A stretch of DNA of 41,546 nt from Candidatus Alkanophaga volatiphilum (GCA_029259545.1 JAPHEE010000014.1:1-41546), one strand, 5' to 3'; positions 10,868-19,890 are shown, numbered from the stretch's first letter. Numbers and translations are program-made. Notes: generated by a model from the sequence alone, not told the origin.

Positions 10868-12253
10868 TCACTTCTCAGTCCACGTCAGCCAATTCTCGAA
10901 CTCTATCTCCTTCTCAACTTCCTTGAAGCCGCCGAGCGTCTGCGTCACCTCCTTGACAACCGCCGCCGCCCCCGGATGCATCATCATAAAGAGATTTCCG
11001 CCCGCAAGCGCCAGCGTCAGCCCCGTCACTATCTCGTAAATCGGACCTCGATACTCACGGGGACCCCAGTCCGAGTCCTCTTTTATCGGCGATTCCTTCA
11101 TCCATGCCTCTCTTGCACCCCAAGCGTTCGTCACGCCGCACGAAATCGGGAACGCCAGCTCCTCGTCGCCTTTTAAGGCGGCAATCTTCATACGCTCGAT
11201 GTTCGTAAATGCGTAGTCAAGGCCGTAGCCGAGAGCCGCAGTTGTCGGATCCATCACAAGGTCCTCACGCTTCACGCCGAGCTTGAACAGGTGACGGTTC
11301 AGCGTCTTCTGATCGTTGATGTCGAGCTGCGTCCACGAGAGTACGACGTGCCCGTGATCGATTGCAGCTTTCGCAATTCGCTCGTAGTCCATGTTCAGAT
11401 TCGCTGACGCTAGCAGGCAACGCTCGCCCTCCGCAACTTCCGCTGCCGCCTCAAGCACCGCTGGGTCCTTATCCGGATTGCCGGAACCGCCGATGATTAT
11501 CGGAACCTTCACCGCCTGCAGAACTTCCTCAACGACCTTAGCTGCCTCCTTCGGCGGCGTGTCCTTGATCAACGGGTCGGTGCTGATCAAGTGAATTGTT
11601 ACCATGTCCGCCCCGAATTTTTTGACGTTCTTCTTCGCCCATTCTCCAGGATCCTCCATCACATCCGCATAGTGTTCACGAACCGCCTTTGCCAGCGGTA
11701 TTGGCATGTCGAAGCAGTCGATCGCAATCCTTGGCGGGTTTGGATTCTGATATTCAAAGCCATAAAACGGGAGCGTCTTATCGCCGCCGATCTTCACGAC
11801 GTTCTCACGAGTGCCCCCGTCAGCGGCGGTTGCTCCAATGATTACCTCCTCAATTTGCCCGACCCACTCCTGCTTCCCCACCTCAAACTTCGCAGCTACC
11901 AGTTCCTCCGGGATTGCGGGAGCGACAGGCGCGGGAGGCGCCATTTCCGCAGGCGCCGCCGCAGGTGCAGCCGGGACGCCCAAGGATTGCAGCACGCTCT
12001 CCACAGGATATCCGGCGAGCTTTGCGATGGCAAGAATGCCGAAGAGTCCGTGCGCCGCCTGCACCGCAAACTGGCTTATCATCTGCGAAGATTGTAACGC
12101 TGCTTGCAGCGTCGCCAACAATTCTGAAGAGACGCCAACGCCACCCTCAACTTCTAGCTCGATGTCCCCTTCGATCTTCACGTCCTCAAGCTCCAAGACG
12201 CCGTACTTCTCCAGCAGCTTGCCTATATCCTCCAGAGTGAACTTCCTTGCCAT
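10868..12253 (-). CDS. cdhD: CODH/ACS delta subunit (corrinoid protein, small)
   Basis: This is the small subunit of the corrinoid iron-sulfur protein (461 residues). It has a short N-terminal region (about residues 1-35), a low-complexity Ala/Pro linker near 90-115 ([18 protein letters not shown]), and a TIM-barrel methyl-carrier domain with conserved stretches such as [13 protein letters not shown] and [11 protein letters not shown]. The start is supported by GGGGAGGT just upstream of the ATG. Two features lie in its upstream region: a 14-base palindrome 22 bases before the ATG, and repeat element A at 12307-12449, which separates cdhD from the rest of the operon and runs in the opposite direction. 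cdhD may therefore need its own promoter. Confidence 0.95.
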   Translation of the reverse strand: MARKFTLEDIGKLLEKYGVLELEDVKIEGDIELEVEGGVGVSSELLATLQAALQSSQMISQFAVQAAHGLFGILAIAKLAGYPVESVLQSLGVPAAPAAAPAEMAPPAPVAPAIPEELVAAKFEVGKQEWVGQIEEVIIGATAADGGTRENVVKIGGDKTLPFYGFEYQNPNPPRIAIDCFDMPIPLAKAVREHYADVMEDPGEWAKKNVKKFGADMVTIHLISTDPLIKDTPPKEAAKVVEEVLQAVKVPIIIGGSGNPDKDPAVLEAAAEVAEGERCLLASANLNMDYERIAKAAIDHGHVVLSWTQLDINDQKTLNRHLFKLGVKREDLVMDPTTAALGYGLDYAFTNIERMKIAALKGDEELAFPISCGVTNAWGAREAWMKESPIKEDSDWGPREYRGPIYEIVTGLTLALAGGNLFMMMHPGAAAVVKEVTQTLGGFKEVEKEIEFENWLTWTEK

Positions 12254-12274
12254 TTTTACCTCCCCATTTACAGT

Positions 12275-12288
12275 ATGAATTTATTCAT
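12275..12288. promoter_or_regulatory. Palindrome ATGAATTTATTCAT upstream of cdhD
   Basis: Six-base inverted arms around a 2-base centre lie 22 bases upstream of the cdhD ATG. The same 14 bases occur again at 31758-31771 upstream of the redoxin gene, with a related palindrome at 27554-27571. It could be an operator, or an A/T-rich box serving as a TATA element (ATAAATTC on the minus strand). Both readings are inference. Confidence 0.45.
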
Positions 12289-12306
12289 GAAATGAATTTG
12301 TTAAAA

Positions 12307-12449
12307 CAAGGCCGTGCCTATACGGTGCGGTCAGGGCTGTGGTGAGCCAGCCTGAACACGCCGTGAGGCATAGGCTCCGGAGCGGTGCTCCTTAGGGAGT
12401 CTATGTTGAGAGGCGTGAAGCTCCCGACTTCAGTCGTGGAGCAGCTCAC
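12307..12449 (+). repeat. Structured repeat element, copy A (IS200/IS605 right-end-like)
   Basis: This 143-nt non-coding element is nearly identical to copy C (31828-31970) and related to copy B (28092-28234). It starts CAAGGCCGTGCC and ends GGAGCAGCTCAC. Predicted hairpins include GGGCTG/CAGCCT, GGAGC-GGT-GCTCC and a 3' terminal stem with loop TTCA. The 3' hairpin followed by TCAC resembles the right end, or omega-RNA region, of IS200/IS605-family transposons. No transposase or TnpB reading frame is attached. It separates the 42-codon mini-gene from cdhD in an otherwise tight operon and lies antisense to it. Confidence 0.75.
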
Positions 12450-12453
12450 CACC

Positions 12454-12582
12454 CTAGCCCAGCTCGAGCTCCACCGTACCTTTAACCTTTACATCCCTCA
12501 ATTCCACTTCCCCGTACTTCTCAAGGAGCTCCACAATATCCTCTATGCTCACTCCCTCTTCCTTATCTTTCTCTTCTCCCAT
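12454..12582 (-). CDS. 42-residue mini-protein copying the CdhD N-terminus
   Basis: This short gene is not in the ORF track. An ATG preceded by GGGGGGTT opens a 42-codon frame ending in TAG. Residues 13-42 align with the N-terminus of CdhD: SIEDIVELLEKYGEVELRDV here against [20 protein letters not shown] there, and the match continues into a following V-x-G-x-x-E-L-E segment. The gene is 10 bases downstream of cooC and its stop lies 4 bases from the end of element A. Two explanations are possible: a truncated relic of a duplicated cdhD cut by element A, or a retained stand-alone domain that binds the same partner as the CdhD N-terminus. The charged N-terminal lead (GEEKDKEEG) is not present in CdhD. 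Confidence 0.7.
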   Translation of the reverse strand: MGEEKDKEEGVSIEDIVELLEKYGEVELRDVKVKGTVELELG

Positions 12583-12592
12583 GATAACCCCC

Positions 12593-13345
12593 CTACAAAG
12601 CCAAAAACCCCATGAGTTCATCAATTGCATGGGAAAAGGGTGAGTCTTCGGGCAACTCCGTCAGCGGTCTCCCCTCGATATCGAGCTGCAAAACGTTCTC
12701 GTCGTAAGGCATGACGCCCGCGACCTCCAACCCCAACTCCGCAGCGCCCCGCCTCAAAACCCTCTCCTCCTTCTCGCTCCTGACCATGTTGAGCACCAAA
12801 TACTGCCTTTTCACCCTCACGAGACCCGCCAGCTCTTTTATCCTCCTCGCAGTGCTGAGCGCCTTCTTCGTGGCGTCCACGACGACCAGCAGCTTGTCAA
12901 CGTCACGGACCGTCCTTCGGCTGAAGTGCTCAAGCCCCGCCTCGCAGTCCACCACCACAAAACGGTAACCTCCTACAATCCTGTCTAAGACCTCCCTGAG
13001 CAGGTGATTCACCGCACAATAACAGCCGGGACCCTCAGGACGCCCCATGACGAGGACGTCGAAACCTCGACTCTCGCAAAGCACGCCCATCAGCTTGTAT
13101 TCGAGCTGCAGCTTCTTGTCAACGGTCGGCGGCATCCTGTCACGCTCACGCTCGAACGCCTCACGCACATCGCCCACCGTCCTTTCGAAGCGCTCGCCAA
13201 GAGCCTCGCAAAGATTGGAGTTGGGGTCGGCATCCACCGCAAGCACCGGACGCCTTCCACGACGCACAAGCTTCAGCACGAGGAGCGCCGCAACCGTGGT
13301 CTTCCCCACGCCGCCCTTGCCCGTCACCGAAATGACTGTCGTCAT
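12593..13345 (-). CDS. cooC: CooC-type CODH nickel-insertion ATPase
   Basis: This 250-residue P-loop ATPase of the MinD/CooC group begins with a deviant Walker A, GKGGVGKTT. It has the CYC pair (GPGCYCAVNHLL) that forms the dimer metal site in CooC proteins, and a Walker B-like FVVVDCEAG. It is expected to load nickel into the CODH C-cluster (CdhA) or the ACS A-cluster (CdhC) using ATP. Its place between cdhC and cdhD supports this. No clear ribosome binding site precedes the ATG; the preceding bases are pyrimidine-rich. It lies 24 bases after the cdhC stop, so translation may be coupled. Confidence 0.93.
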   Translation of the reverse strand: MTTVISVTGKGGVGKTTVAALLVLKLVRRGRRPVLAVDADPNSNLCEALGERFERTVGDVREAFERERDRMPPTVDKKLQLEYKLMGVLCESRGFDVLVMGRPEGPGCYCAVNHLLREVLDRIVGGYRFVVVDCEAGLEHFSRRTVRDVDKLLVVVDATKKALSTARRIKELAGLVRVKRQYLVLNMVRSEKEERVLRRGAAELGLEVAGVMPYDENVLQLDIEGRPLTELPEDSPFSHAIDELMGFLAL

Positions 13346-13369
13346 CGATGGGAGGAGAGAGGAGAAAAA

Positions 13370-14893
13370 TTACTTCTCCTCCTTTCTCTTCAGTATTATC
13401 TTGCCGATCGTTACGTTCGCATCTTTCAGGATCACTTTCACCGGCGCACCTGCGGGCGTCGTTGGTATCTGGATTTGCGGCTGCGCCGCCGGCGCCGTGG
13501 GCAGCAATGGGAACTGCGGCATAGCAACCTGTGGCGCCGCCGGCTGCTGTGCCGGCGCCGCTGCCGTCGGCGCTGCGGCAGCTTCCGGCGCCGCTGCCTC
13601 CGCCGCAGCTGCTTCTGGCGGCGCCTCCTCCTCAGCCCAGCCTTCTGTGATCTTCTTGCCGTCGACCGGGCGGACCACGCCCTTCACCACCGGATGGTCC
13701 ACCTTCTTCAAGAACTCCTTAAGCTCATCGATGGTCTTTGCCTCCTTCTCCGTCGCTATCTTGTCCTTCATCTCGTCGGGAATGGCGTCGGCAACCCGCT
13801 CCTTGAGGTCGGACGCCATCCAGACGACCCGCCGCCAGCCACCGTCCGCCTGTATGAACTTCGGCGAGTAGAAGTACGGGATGCCGATGCCGAGGAAGCC
13901 GTACACCTGGCGACCGCCGCCCACGCTCCCGGCGATCGTGGAGAACGGCAGCCCGATCGGCGTCTCCCTGACCTTTGAGCCACGGTGGATCCAGCCGATG
14001 CCATCCACCTCTGGAATGTAGAAACCTGCGACCTCGAAGCAGCCACAGCTCGTGTGCGGGCAGTCGAAGAACGAATGCAGCTTTATCCTGTTGTACTCGC
14101 CGCCGGAGAGCCGGACGGCAGCCTCGTTCACGCCGGTGTACTCGCCGGCAATCGGATCTATGCACTCGCCCTTCGGGACTGGAGCGTTCGGACCCTCGGG
14201 GTCGACGCGCGCGGAAGCCCGGCAGTCGAACCATGACATCGCACCACAAAGCGCTGGGCGATCAGGCGTGACGATGCAAACGTTCGTCGGCGCGAAGCTC
14301 TGACACAGCGTGCACTGGTAAAATTCCTCAACATCCTCTTCGTGCAGCCCCCTCGCACGCTCATCACGAGCCCTGTAGACCTTACGAGCTTCCTCAAGCC
14401 TCTTCTCTACCTCTTCTTTATCAGTGATGTAAAGAGCTTCCATTTTCTGAATAAACGGCAACTCTGATTTGAAAAGCTCGATGGTCTTCCTCCCTATCTG
14501 CTTCAGCGACTTCAGCCCCTTCTTCATCGCAGACTTGCTGATCCGCACCCAGATTTCATCCCGCTGGTTAAGGTGCATGTATCCCTGGATATAAGGCTGG
14601 AACTCGTGGTTCCGCCGTTCGATGACGGGCTCCAAGTCCTTGTCGATCTCCGGACCCCAGACCTTGTAGATCATGGCGTAGGGGTAGGCTTTGCCCTCTT
14701 CCATCTCTGTGAGATCGGGTCCGATGAGCTCGACGTGTCCATCCTTCACCTTTTCGGCATCAGGCTCGTAGATAACAAGCTCGAAGCCGGGCTGCGTCGG
14801 TCCGCCGAGCTCCACGAACATGTCTTCCTTCCTCACCCGCTCGCCCTCATACATCGGGCTCACGTCCAGCGGAAACTCCTCCTCCCCTGCCAT
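13370..14893 (-). CDS. cdhC: CODH/ACS beta subunit (acetyl-CoA synthase)
   Basis: This is the acetyl-CoA synthase subunit (507 residues), which joins methyl, CO and CoA at the nickel-iron-sulfur A-cluster. The [4Fe-4S] ligands are visible in CTLCQSFAPTNVC and the Cys after RPAL, and the nickel-site C-G-C in CPHTSCGCFE. After about residue 415 there is an Ala/Pro/Gln low-complexity linker, then a conserved 25-residue tail (VKVILKDANVTIGKIILKRK). GGAGGT precedes the ATG. It starts 4 bases after cdhB. The linker-plus-tail may be a mobile arm, comparable in composition to the linker in CdhD; that is inference. Confidence 0.96.
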   Translation of the reverse strand: MAGEEEFPLDVSPMYEGERVRKEDMFVELGGPTQPGFELVIYEPDAEKVKDGHVELIGPDLTEMEEGKAYPYAMIYKVWGPEIDKDLEPVIERRNHEFQPYIQGYMHLNQRDEIWVRISKSAMKKGLKSLKQIGRKTIELFKSELPFIQKMEALYITDKEEVEKRLEEARKVYRARDERARGLHEEDVEEFYQCTLCQSFAPTNVCIVTPDRPALCGAMSWFDCRASARVDPEGPNAPVPKGECIDPIAGEYTGVNEAAVRLSGGEYNRIKLHSFFDCPHTSCGCFEVAGFYIPEVDGIGWIHRGSKVRETPIGLPFSTIAGSVGGGRQVYGFLGIGIPYFYSPKFIQADGGWRRVVWMASDLKERVADAIPDEMKDKIATEKEAKTIDELKEFLKKVDHPVVKGVVRPVDGKKITEGWAEEEAPPEAAAAEAAAPEAAAAPTAAAPAQQPAAPQVAMPQFPLLPTAPAAQPQIQIPTTPAGAPVKVILKDANVTIGKIILKRKEEK

Positions 14894-14897
14894 TTCT

Positions 14898-15437
14898 CTA
14901 CCTCCTTATGTTTTCTACAAACTTCTTTAGCATCTCCTTATATTTGTCTTCATCCTTTGGGCGGAAGTTCGGGAACGACATGGCGGCGTTCGGGTGGAAG
15001 TAGCGATCGATGGAAATCGCCCGCATCAGCGGTCGGACGCAGAAGTTCCGGATGCAGGAGAGCATCTGCGACGCATAGTAGTAGAGGATGCCGAAGAAGA
15101 TGACGACGTCGTAGCTCCCGCCGCCGTCGAGCCCCCGCCACTCCGGGTCCCTGAGGCAGTTCGTCAGCTCGTGCAGGTTTATGATGTGCACGTTGTCGGT
15201 GTAGCCTTTCTGGACGAAGCCTTTAATCGAGTGCCCGGTGGCGGCGATCGGAATGCCCTTCCTGCCGATCTCGATGGCGACGTCTAGATAAAAGTCATCT
15301 CTGAGGATCTCGGAGCCGACGACGAGCAGCGGACGCCTCGCTGAGGACACGACGGATGCCATCGCCTCCGGCGTCGCCACCACGCCGAGCGCCGCCGGTC
15401 CGGGAACGTTCGCAATGTCGAAAGGCTCGCACGCCAT
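14898..15437 (-). CDS. cdhB: CODH/ACS epsilon subunit
   Basis: This is the epsilon subunit of archaeal CODH/ACS (179 residues), which associates with the alpha subunit and has a DHS-like NAD/FAD-binding fold. Conserved stretches include PLLVVGSEIL, GHSIKGF and DVVIFFGILYYYASQML. I chose the ATG at 15437 over the upstream GTG at 15446 because GGAGGTG is well spaced from it. It lies between cdhA and cdhC in the standard archaeal order. Bacterial CODH/ACS lacks this subunit, so its presence marks the operon as archaeal in type. Confidence 0.94.
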   Translation of the reverse strand: MACEPFDIANVPGPAALGVVATPEAMASVVSSARRPLLVVGSEILRDDFYLDVAIEIGRKGIPIAATGHSIKGFVQKGYTDNVHIINLHELTNCLRDPEWRGLDGGGSYDVVIFFGILYYYASQMLSCIRNFCVRPLMRAISIDRYFHPNAAMSFPNFRPKDEDKYKEMLKKFVENIRR

Positions 15438-15455
15438 ACTCCTCACCTCCCCTCA

Positions 15456-17837
15456 TCACTCCTTCTTCTTTCTTATCAGCCTCGGCAGGTTTGTCGGGTC
15501 GAAGGACGGATCATAAGGACGCATCGGACCCTCCAGAATCCTCTTCCGCTCCCAGTCTATCTTCCAGCCGTGCTCGTCCTCCAGCCTCTTCAGAAGCTCC
15601 TCCCTCCTCGCAATCGGCAGGTCGGTGGCGGTCCGCACGAACAGGTGCCAGTCCGGCGGCAGGCATCCGAGGTACTTCTCGTGCAGGTCTATGTAGTGCG
15701 TCAGTTTTATCGAGCGGCCGCGGTCGGTGTCGGACGGGCGGAAGCACAGCTTCGCAATCATCGGAAGTGCCTCCTCGACGGTCTCGCAGGCGACGAGCAG
15801 GTGCTGCGGCGCCGGCTCGAAGCGGTACTCGGTGCCGTCCCTCGCATCTATGATCTTCCAGTCGTCCTCGATGTCCGGGCGTCCCAAGTAGGCTCTGCGG
15901 TACTTCGTGCCGTGCGGTCCGACGACCGCCGGAACTCCAAGGCGGTTGAAGCCCGTGGCGATCGACGCCGCCTTCTGCGACATCGCACCCCATGCGACGC
16001 CGCAGGCGCCGACCCTGTTGAGGATGTAGTCGGCAATCTCCTCGTAATTCCCTCTGAGGTTCCTCCTTGCGTATATCGAAGCTATTTTGATGCACGCACC
16101 ATGGATGTGAGCGTTGGAGACGCAGGAGCCAATGTTTATGACGCCACCGGCGTCGAATCTTCCGTGGTGCGTCTCATAAACTCCTCTGCCCTCCTCATCC
16201 TTCCAGAGGGCGGCATCGATCGCCATGCAGCCCGTGAGCACCACGATGTAGTTCCTGTCTGCGAACTCCTTGGTGATGAGGTAGGCATCCCTCGTGCCGT
16301 TCGGGTAGTTGCCGCAGCCTATGATCGCAATCACGCCCGGGATCGTTCCGAGAACGATCGGAGCGCCAACGTCCCGGATCTCAGTGTCCCAAACGGGACC
16401 TCTCCCCACTCTCGCCTTCCCCCGCTCCTGCCTGACGTACGGGTACGCAGCCTTCGTGATCACGTCCACGATCGGGATGTGACGCTTGCAGACCTGCTCG
16501 CAGCGTCCGCAGCCGACGCAGAGGTCGAAAAGCTCGGCGAGCGGCTTCGTATCGCCCGTCGCCGCCTTCGCCATCGCGCTCCCGATCCTGAGACCGTTCG
16601 GGCAGGCGAGCGTGCAGTTCCCGCACTGGTAGCAGAGCCGCACCCAGCGCTGGAATTCCTCGTCGTCCATGATTATTTTCATCGCCCGCCGCTTCGGAGC
16701 GATCTGCATTGCGGTCTTCACCGCAACCTCGCCGACCCGCTCGGGATCAAGGATCAAGACGCCCGGAACCTTGCCCTCCACGAGGTCCTTCACGACCTTG
16801 TCCGGCTCGTCGTAGGTGCGGTCTTCGAGCCCGTGCAGCGCCTTGTCGTTCGTTGCGATCACCGGCGTGAACGTCTTCTGCGCAAGCTCTACGATGTCCG
16901 CCCTGATGCACTGCTCGTCAACGACGATGACGTCGGCGATGCCGAGCCTTATCGCACGGAGCTGCCTTCCGAGAGCACATACGATTTTCGCCTTCGGGTA
17001 GTAGCGCGTGGTGTCGTGGGCGGTGCAACAAATGCCCGCAAGCTCGACCGCGTCTTCAAGCCCGTGCTCCATGAGGTAATCGGCGATGTCGGCGGCGGGC
17101 GGCACGTTGTGCCCGATCACCAGAATCACAGGCTTGCTCGTGTCAACGGTGCCCAAGCCGACCTCGACGAGCGGGACGTCGGGACCGCCACCGGGATGGC
17201 TCGACGGCAGCTTGTAGGCTGCGATCTGTATGATGTCCGCAACCTCCTTCGCCAGCGAGTCGAGCATGCCCATGTGCAACGCCTTCGACTCGAAGTCGAG
17301 GAACGAGCCCTCCTGCCCCGTGTGCAGGGCATCAGAAAGCTGGACGATCTGCTCCTCGATGTAATCAAGAACCTCCTCCATGTCGCCGATCGTCTTCGGT
17401 CTTATTCCGGTGATGAGTCTCGTGAGCGGCGCCTCAACCGCGATCTCGGGTCCGAAATCAATCGGGGCGTCCCTGCCAAACTTCCTTATCAGATCATGCA
17501 GCAGGTGCCTTGCGTGCCCGGCGTGGGCGGTGCAGCCGATGAGGCATGCGAGCAGCACGATCCTCCCCTGCTGGGCATCCATCCTGATGCCGCAGGCGCC
17601 CTTTTTGTTCCCTGAAAGGTCGCACTTCCCGTAAGTACAGAGGCAGCACATGTCGCAGAACGGTGCGTAAAACGGCTTGTAGCGCTGGAGAAGTTTGAAA
17701 TCCCAGTTGCGGAGCGTCGTGATCCCCGGCTTCGGATGCGGACCCATCGGTTCCCACTCTTCCTCCTCCTCCGCAACCTCTCCGATGAAAATGCGTACGT
17801 TTTCCAGTCCTGCGACGTCTAAAATGCCTTTTGCCAT
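15456..17837 (-). CDS. cdhA: CODH/ACS alpha subunit (CO dehydrogenase)
   Basis: This is the nickel CO dehydrogenase subunit (793 residues), interconverting CO and CO2. The N-terminal cluster region is CDMCCLCTYGKCDLSG followed by CGI. Two ferredoxin-like [4Fe-4S] motifs typical of the archaeal enzyme follow at about 405-460, CYQCGNCTLACPNG and CVGCGRCEQVCKR. C-cluster ligands are seen in GSCVSNAHIHGAC and further C-terminal Cys/His residues. It is the first gene of the operon, with a TATA-like box about 60 bases upstream. The 681-codon plus-strand ORF over the same DNA is a GC-rich shadow. Confidence 0.97.
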   Translation of the reverse strand: MAKGILDVAGLENVRIFIGEVAEEEEEWEPMGPHPKPGITTLRNWDFKLLQRYKPFYAPFCDMCCLCTYGKCDLSGNKKGACGIRMDAQQGRIVLLACLIGCTAHAGHARHLLHDLIRKFGRDAPIDFGPEIAVEAPLTRLITGIRPKTIGDMEEVLDYIEEQIVQLSDALHTGQEGSFLDFESKALHMGMLDSLAKEVADIIQIAAYKLPSSHPGGGPDVPLVEVGLGTVDTSKPVILVIGHNVPPAADIADYLMEHGLEDAVELAGICCTAHDTTRYYPKAKIVCALGRQLRAIRLGIADVIVVDEQCIRADIVELAQKTFTPVIATNDKALHGLEDRTYDEPDKVVKDLVEGKVPGVLILDPERVGEVAVKTAMQIAPKRRAMKIIMDDEEFQRWVRLCYQCGNCTLACPNGLRIGSAMAKAATGDTKPLAELFDLCVGCGRCEQVCKRHIPIVDVITKAAYPYVRQERGKARVGRGPVWDTEIRDVGAPIVLGTIPGVIAIIGCGNYPNGTRDAYLITKEFADRNYIVVLTGCMAIDAALWKDEEGRGVYETHHGRFDAGGVINIGSCVSNAHIHGACIKIASIYARRNLRGNYEEIADYILNRVGACGVAWGAMSQKAASIATGFNRLGVPAVVGPHGTKYRRAYLGRPDIEDDWKIIDARDGTEYRFEPAPQHLLVACETVEEALPMIAKLCFRPSDTDRGRSIKLTHYIDLHEKYLGCLPPDWHLFVRTATDLPIARREELLKRLEDEHGWKIDWERKRILEGPMRPYDPSFDPTNLPRLIRKKKE

Positions 17838-17895
17838 AATATCACCGCTCTCCTCTTGTCATCCTCTCGAACTCGTATTACCACTCGCACAAATC

Positions 17896-17904
17896 CTATA
17901 AAAA
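17896..17904 (-). promoter_or_regulatory. TATA box of the cdh operon
   Basis: On the minus strand TTTTTATAG, inside AAAATTTTTATAGG, lies about 60 bases upstream of the cdhA ATG. That would leave a 5' leader of roughly 35-40 bases. It is the only A/T-rich box in an otherwise GC-rich spacer. Confidence 0.6.
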
Positions 17905-17917
17905 TTTTGCTTTTTGT

Positions 17918-18393
17918 TCAGAACGACAGCCCGCCGCTCTCTTTAAGCTCTTTGTAGATTTCACGCTGCACGATGAACCGCATGATCTCGTTAGTGCCCG
18001 TCGGGATCATAGAGAGGCGTGCCCGCCGGAAAGCCCACTCCGCCGGATATTCATCGCTCAAGCCACGCCCGCCAAGGATCTGGACGGCATTGTGGGCTAT
18101 CTCAAAAACGTCTCCGAAGCGATAGCCGTCGCCGACTCCTTGACGGCGTCGAAACCAGCGTCTATGAGACGTACGGCATGGTACACAAGGAGCCTCGCGG
18201 CTTGGAGCTTCGTAGCCATGTCCGCAATCCTGAAACTGATCGCCTCAAAGCTCCTTATCGGGACGCCGAACTGCACACGCTCGCTGGAGTATTTGACTGC
18301 GAGTTCAAGCGTCGGCTTAGCTTCACCGACGAGCATCGCAGCGTACAGCGAACGTTCTATGGCAAGCTCGTCCACCATCACCTTAAGTACCAC
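17918..18393 (-). pseudogene. Acyl-CoA dehydrogenase remnant (5'-truncated, frameshifted)
   Basis: Only the C-terminal half of an acyl-CoA dehydrogenase is left. The first frame (18393-18097) encodes MVDELAIERSLYAAMLVG and on to the helix ending SETFLR-stop. Homology resumes at once in another frame (FEIAHNAVQILGGRG to MIPTGTNEIMRFIVQREIY) and ends at TGA 17918. The switch falls at a run of five Ts, consistent with loss of one base. The roughly 230 N-terminal residues are missing, and homology begins directly after the cobQ stop codon. The IERSLYAA helix resembles the position that holds the catalytic Glu in isovaleryl/long-chain type enzymes, while the usual YEGT Glu is PTGT here. It is probably inactive, barring a sequencing error in the T run; the 5' truncation stands regardless. 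Confidence 0.85.
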
Positions 18394-19890
18394 CTACGCC
18401 CTCAAACCAATGATATTGTAAATCCGATCCATGTCAAGGCTCCGTCGCACAACCGCTGCGAGCTTATCACACTCCCTGTCCAAGTCCAGCACCCTTCCCA
18501 TCTTTAACGGCTCTAAACCTTTCCTTAAACGTAAAAAATTGACGAAAGCTCTCCTAAACGCATTGTTATCAAAAATACCGTGTATATACGTGCCGAAGAC
18601 GTTTTTCTCGGCGGAAAACGCCCCATCTCTCTCAAAAACTTCTTGATCCGAGCGCTTTAGGATCGTGAAAGCATTCTTCTCCTTTGAGAGCGTCCTGCCC
18701 ATATGGATCTCGTAGCCCTCAACTCGCCCGTCGTAAAAGGGTAAATTCGAGGCGGCGACCACCTGATGCGTTATTTTGTCCTTTTCGAAGAGCGTGACGG
18801 CGTCGAGCAGCCCCAAGCCCTCAGCCCTCCTCACGGCAGATTCCACGCCGCTCTCGTCCACGACGAGGCGTCCGAGCATCTGGAAGCCCCCGCAGATGCC
18901 AACTATGAGCGTGCCCCGCTCATGCGTCCGTAGGATCTGCGCGGCGAGTCCGCTCTTTTTCAGGTCCAGCAGGTCATGAATCGTGTTCTTCGTCCCGGGC
19001 AAAATTATGGCGTCGGCGTCCGCTCTGAGATCCTCGCCGAGACGCACGTAGCGCAGCGAGACGTCCGGCTCCTTTTCAAGGGCGTCGAAGTCCGTGAAGT
19101 TGGAGATGTGAGGCAGTAAGATGACGTCCACCTTCACCTCCGCATCCTCACGGCTGCCACGCCACGATTCGAGGGCGACGGAGTCCTCCTCGTGGATCCT
19201 AAACTGGAAGTAGGGGACGACTCCGAGTACCGGCTTGCCCGTCCGCCGCTCCAGAAAATCGAGCCCGGGCTTCAAAATGCTGAGGTCGCCTCGAAATTTG
19301 TTGATGATGAAGCCACGGACGAGCTCCCGCTCATCCGGATCGAGAAGCTCGAGCGTGCCGAGGAGCCATGCGAAGACGCCGCCCCTGTCTATATCACCGA
19401 CGAGGAGGACCGGAGCTTTGAAAAGTTTCGCAATAGTCATGTTCACGATGTCGTTTTCCTTGAGATTGACCTCGGCGGGGCTGCCGGCGCCCTCGATGAC
19501 GATGATATCGTTCTCGGCGGCGAGCTTCTCGTAACACGCCTTAATGGCGACGAGCGCCTTGGGCTTGAACTCGTGATACTCACGAGCGGTCATATTGCCG
19601 ATGGGCTTTCCCAAAAACACGACCTGCGCCCCGGTATCCCCCGTCGGCTTCAGGAGGACAGGGTTCATCTCGACCCGCGGCTCCTTGCGGGCGGCAAACG
19701 CTTGGACCGCCTGCGCCCTCCCGATCTCGTGCCCGTCCTTGGTGACGAAGGAGTTGAGTGCCATGTTTTGCGCCTTGAAGGGTGCAACCTCGAAGCCGTC
19801 GTCCGCAAAAATCCGGCAGAGGGCGGCGACGAGCACGCTTTTCCCGACATGCGAGCCTGTGCCTTGAATCATGAGCGGCTTCGCCGCCAT
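18394..19890 (-). CDS. cobQ: Cobyric acid synthase
   Basis: This glutamine-dependent cobyric acid synthase (CobQ/CbiP) amidates peripheral carboxyl groups of the corrin ring during cobamide synthesis. The N-terminal ATPase-like domain has the P-loop-like GTGSHVGKSVL, then LLVGDIDRGGVFA. The C-terminal class I glutaminase domain has the nucleophile elbow VGICGGFQMLG and the His of GYEIHMGRT. I chose the ATG at 19890 (MAAKPLMIQG), preceded by GGGGTG, over the longer ORF start at 19923; it gives 498 residues, close to the family length. The gene sits between the ribosomal genes and the CODH/ACS operon, whose corrinoid protein is a likely user of the product. Confidence 0.94.
   Translation of the reverse strand: MAAKPLMIQGTGSHVGKSVLVAALCRIFADDGFEVAPFKAQNMALNSFVTKDGHEIGRAQAVQAFAARKEPRVEMNPVLLKPTGDTGAQVVFLGKPIGNMTAREYHEFKPKALVAIKACYEKLAAENDIIVIEGAGSPAEVNLKENDIVNMTIAKLFKAPVLLVGDIDRGGVFAWLLGTLELLDPDERELVRGFIINKFRGDLSILKPGLDFLERRTGKPVLGVVPYFQFRIHEEDSVALESWRGSREDAEVKVDVILLPHISNFTDFDALEKEPDVSLRYVRLGEDLRADADAIILPGTKNTIHDLLDLKKSGLAAQILRTHERGTLIVGICGGFQMLGRLVVDESGVESAVRRAEGLGLLDAVTLFEKDKITHQVVAASNLPFYDGRVEGYEIHMGRTLSKEKNAFTILKRSDQEVFERDGAFSAEKNVFGTYIHGIFDNNAFRRAFVNFLRLRKGLEPLKMGRVLDLDRECDKLAAVVRRSLDMDRIYNIIGLRA

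Noticed and set aside
13004-13978. 324-codon plus-strand ORF opposite cooC and cdhC
   Set aside because: It crosses two well-supported minus-strand genes and encodes an Arg/Cys-rich sequence typical of antisense shadows.
15570-17615. 681-codon plus-strand ORF opposite cdhA
   Set aside because: It is a shadow of the GC-rich cdhA frame; its translation has arginine- and valine-rich low-similarity sequence and no recognisable domain.
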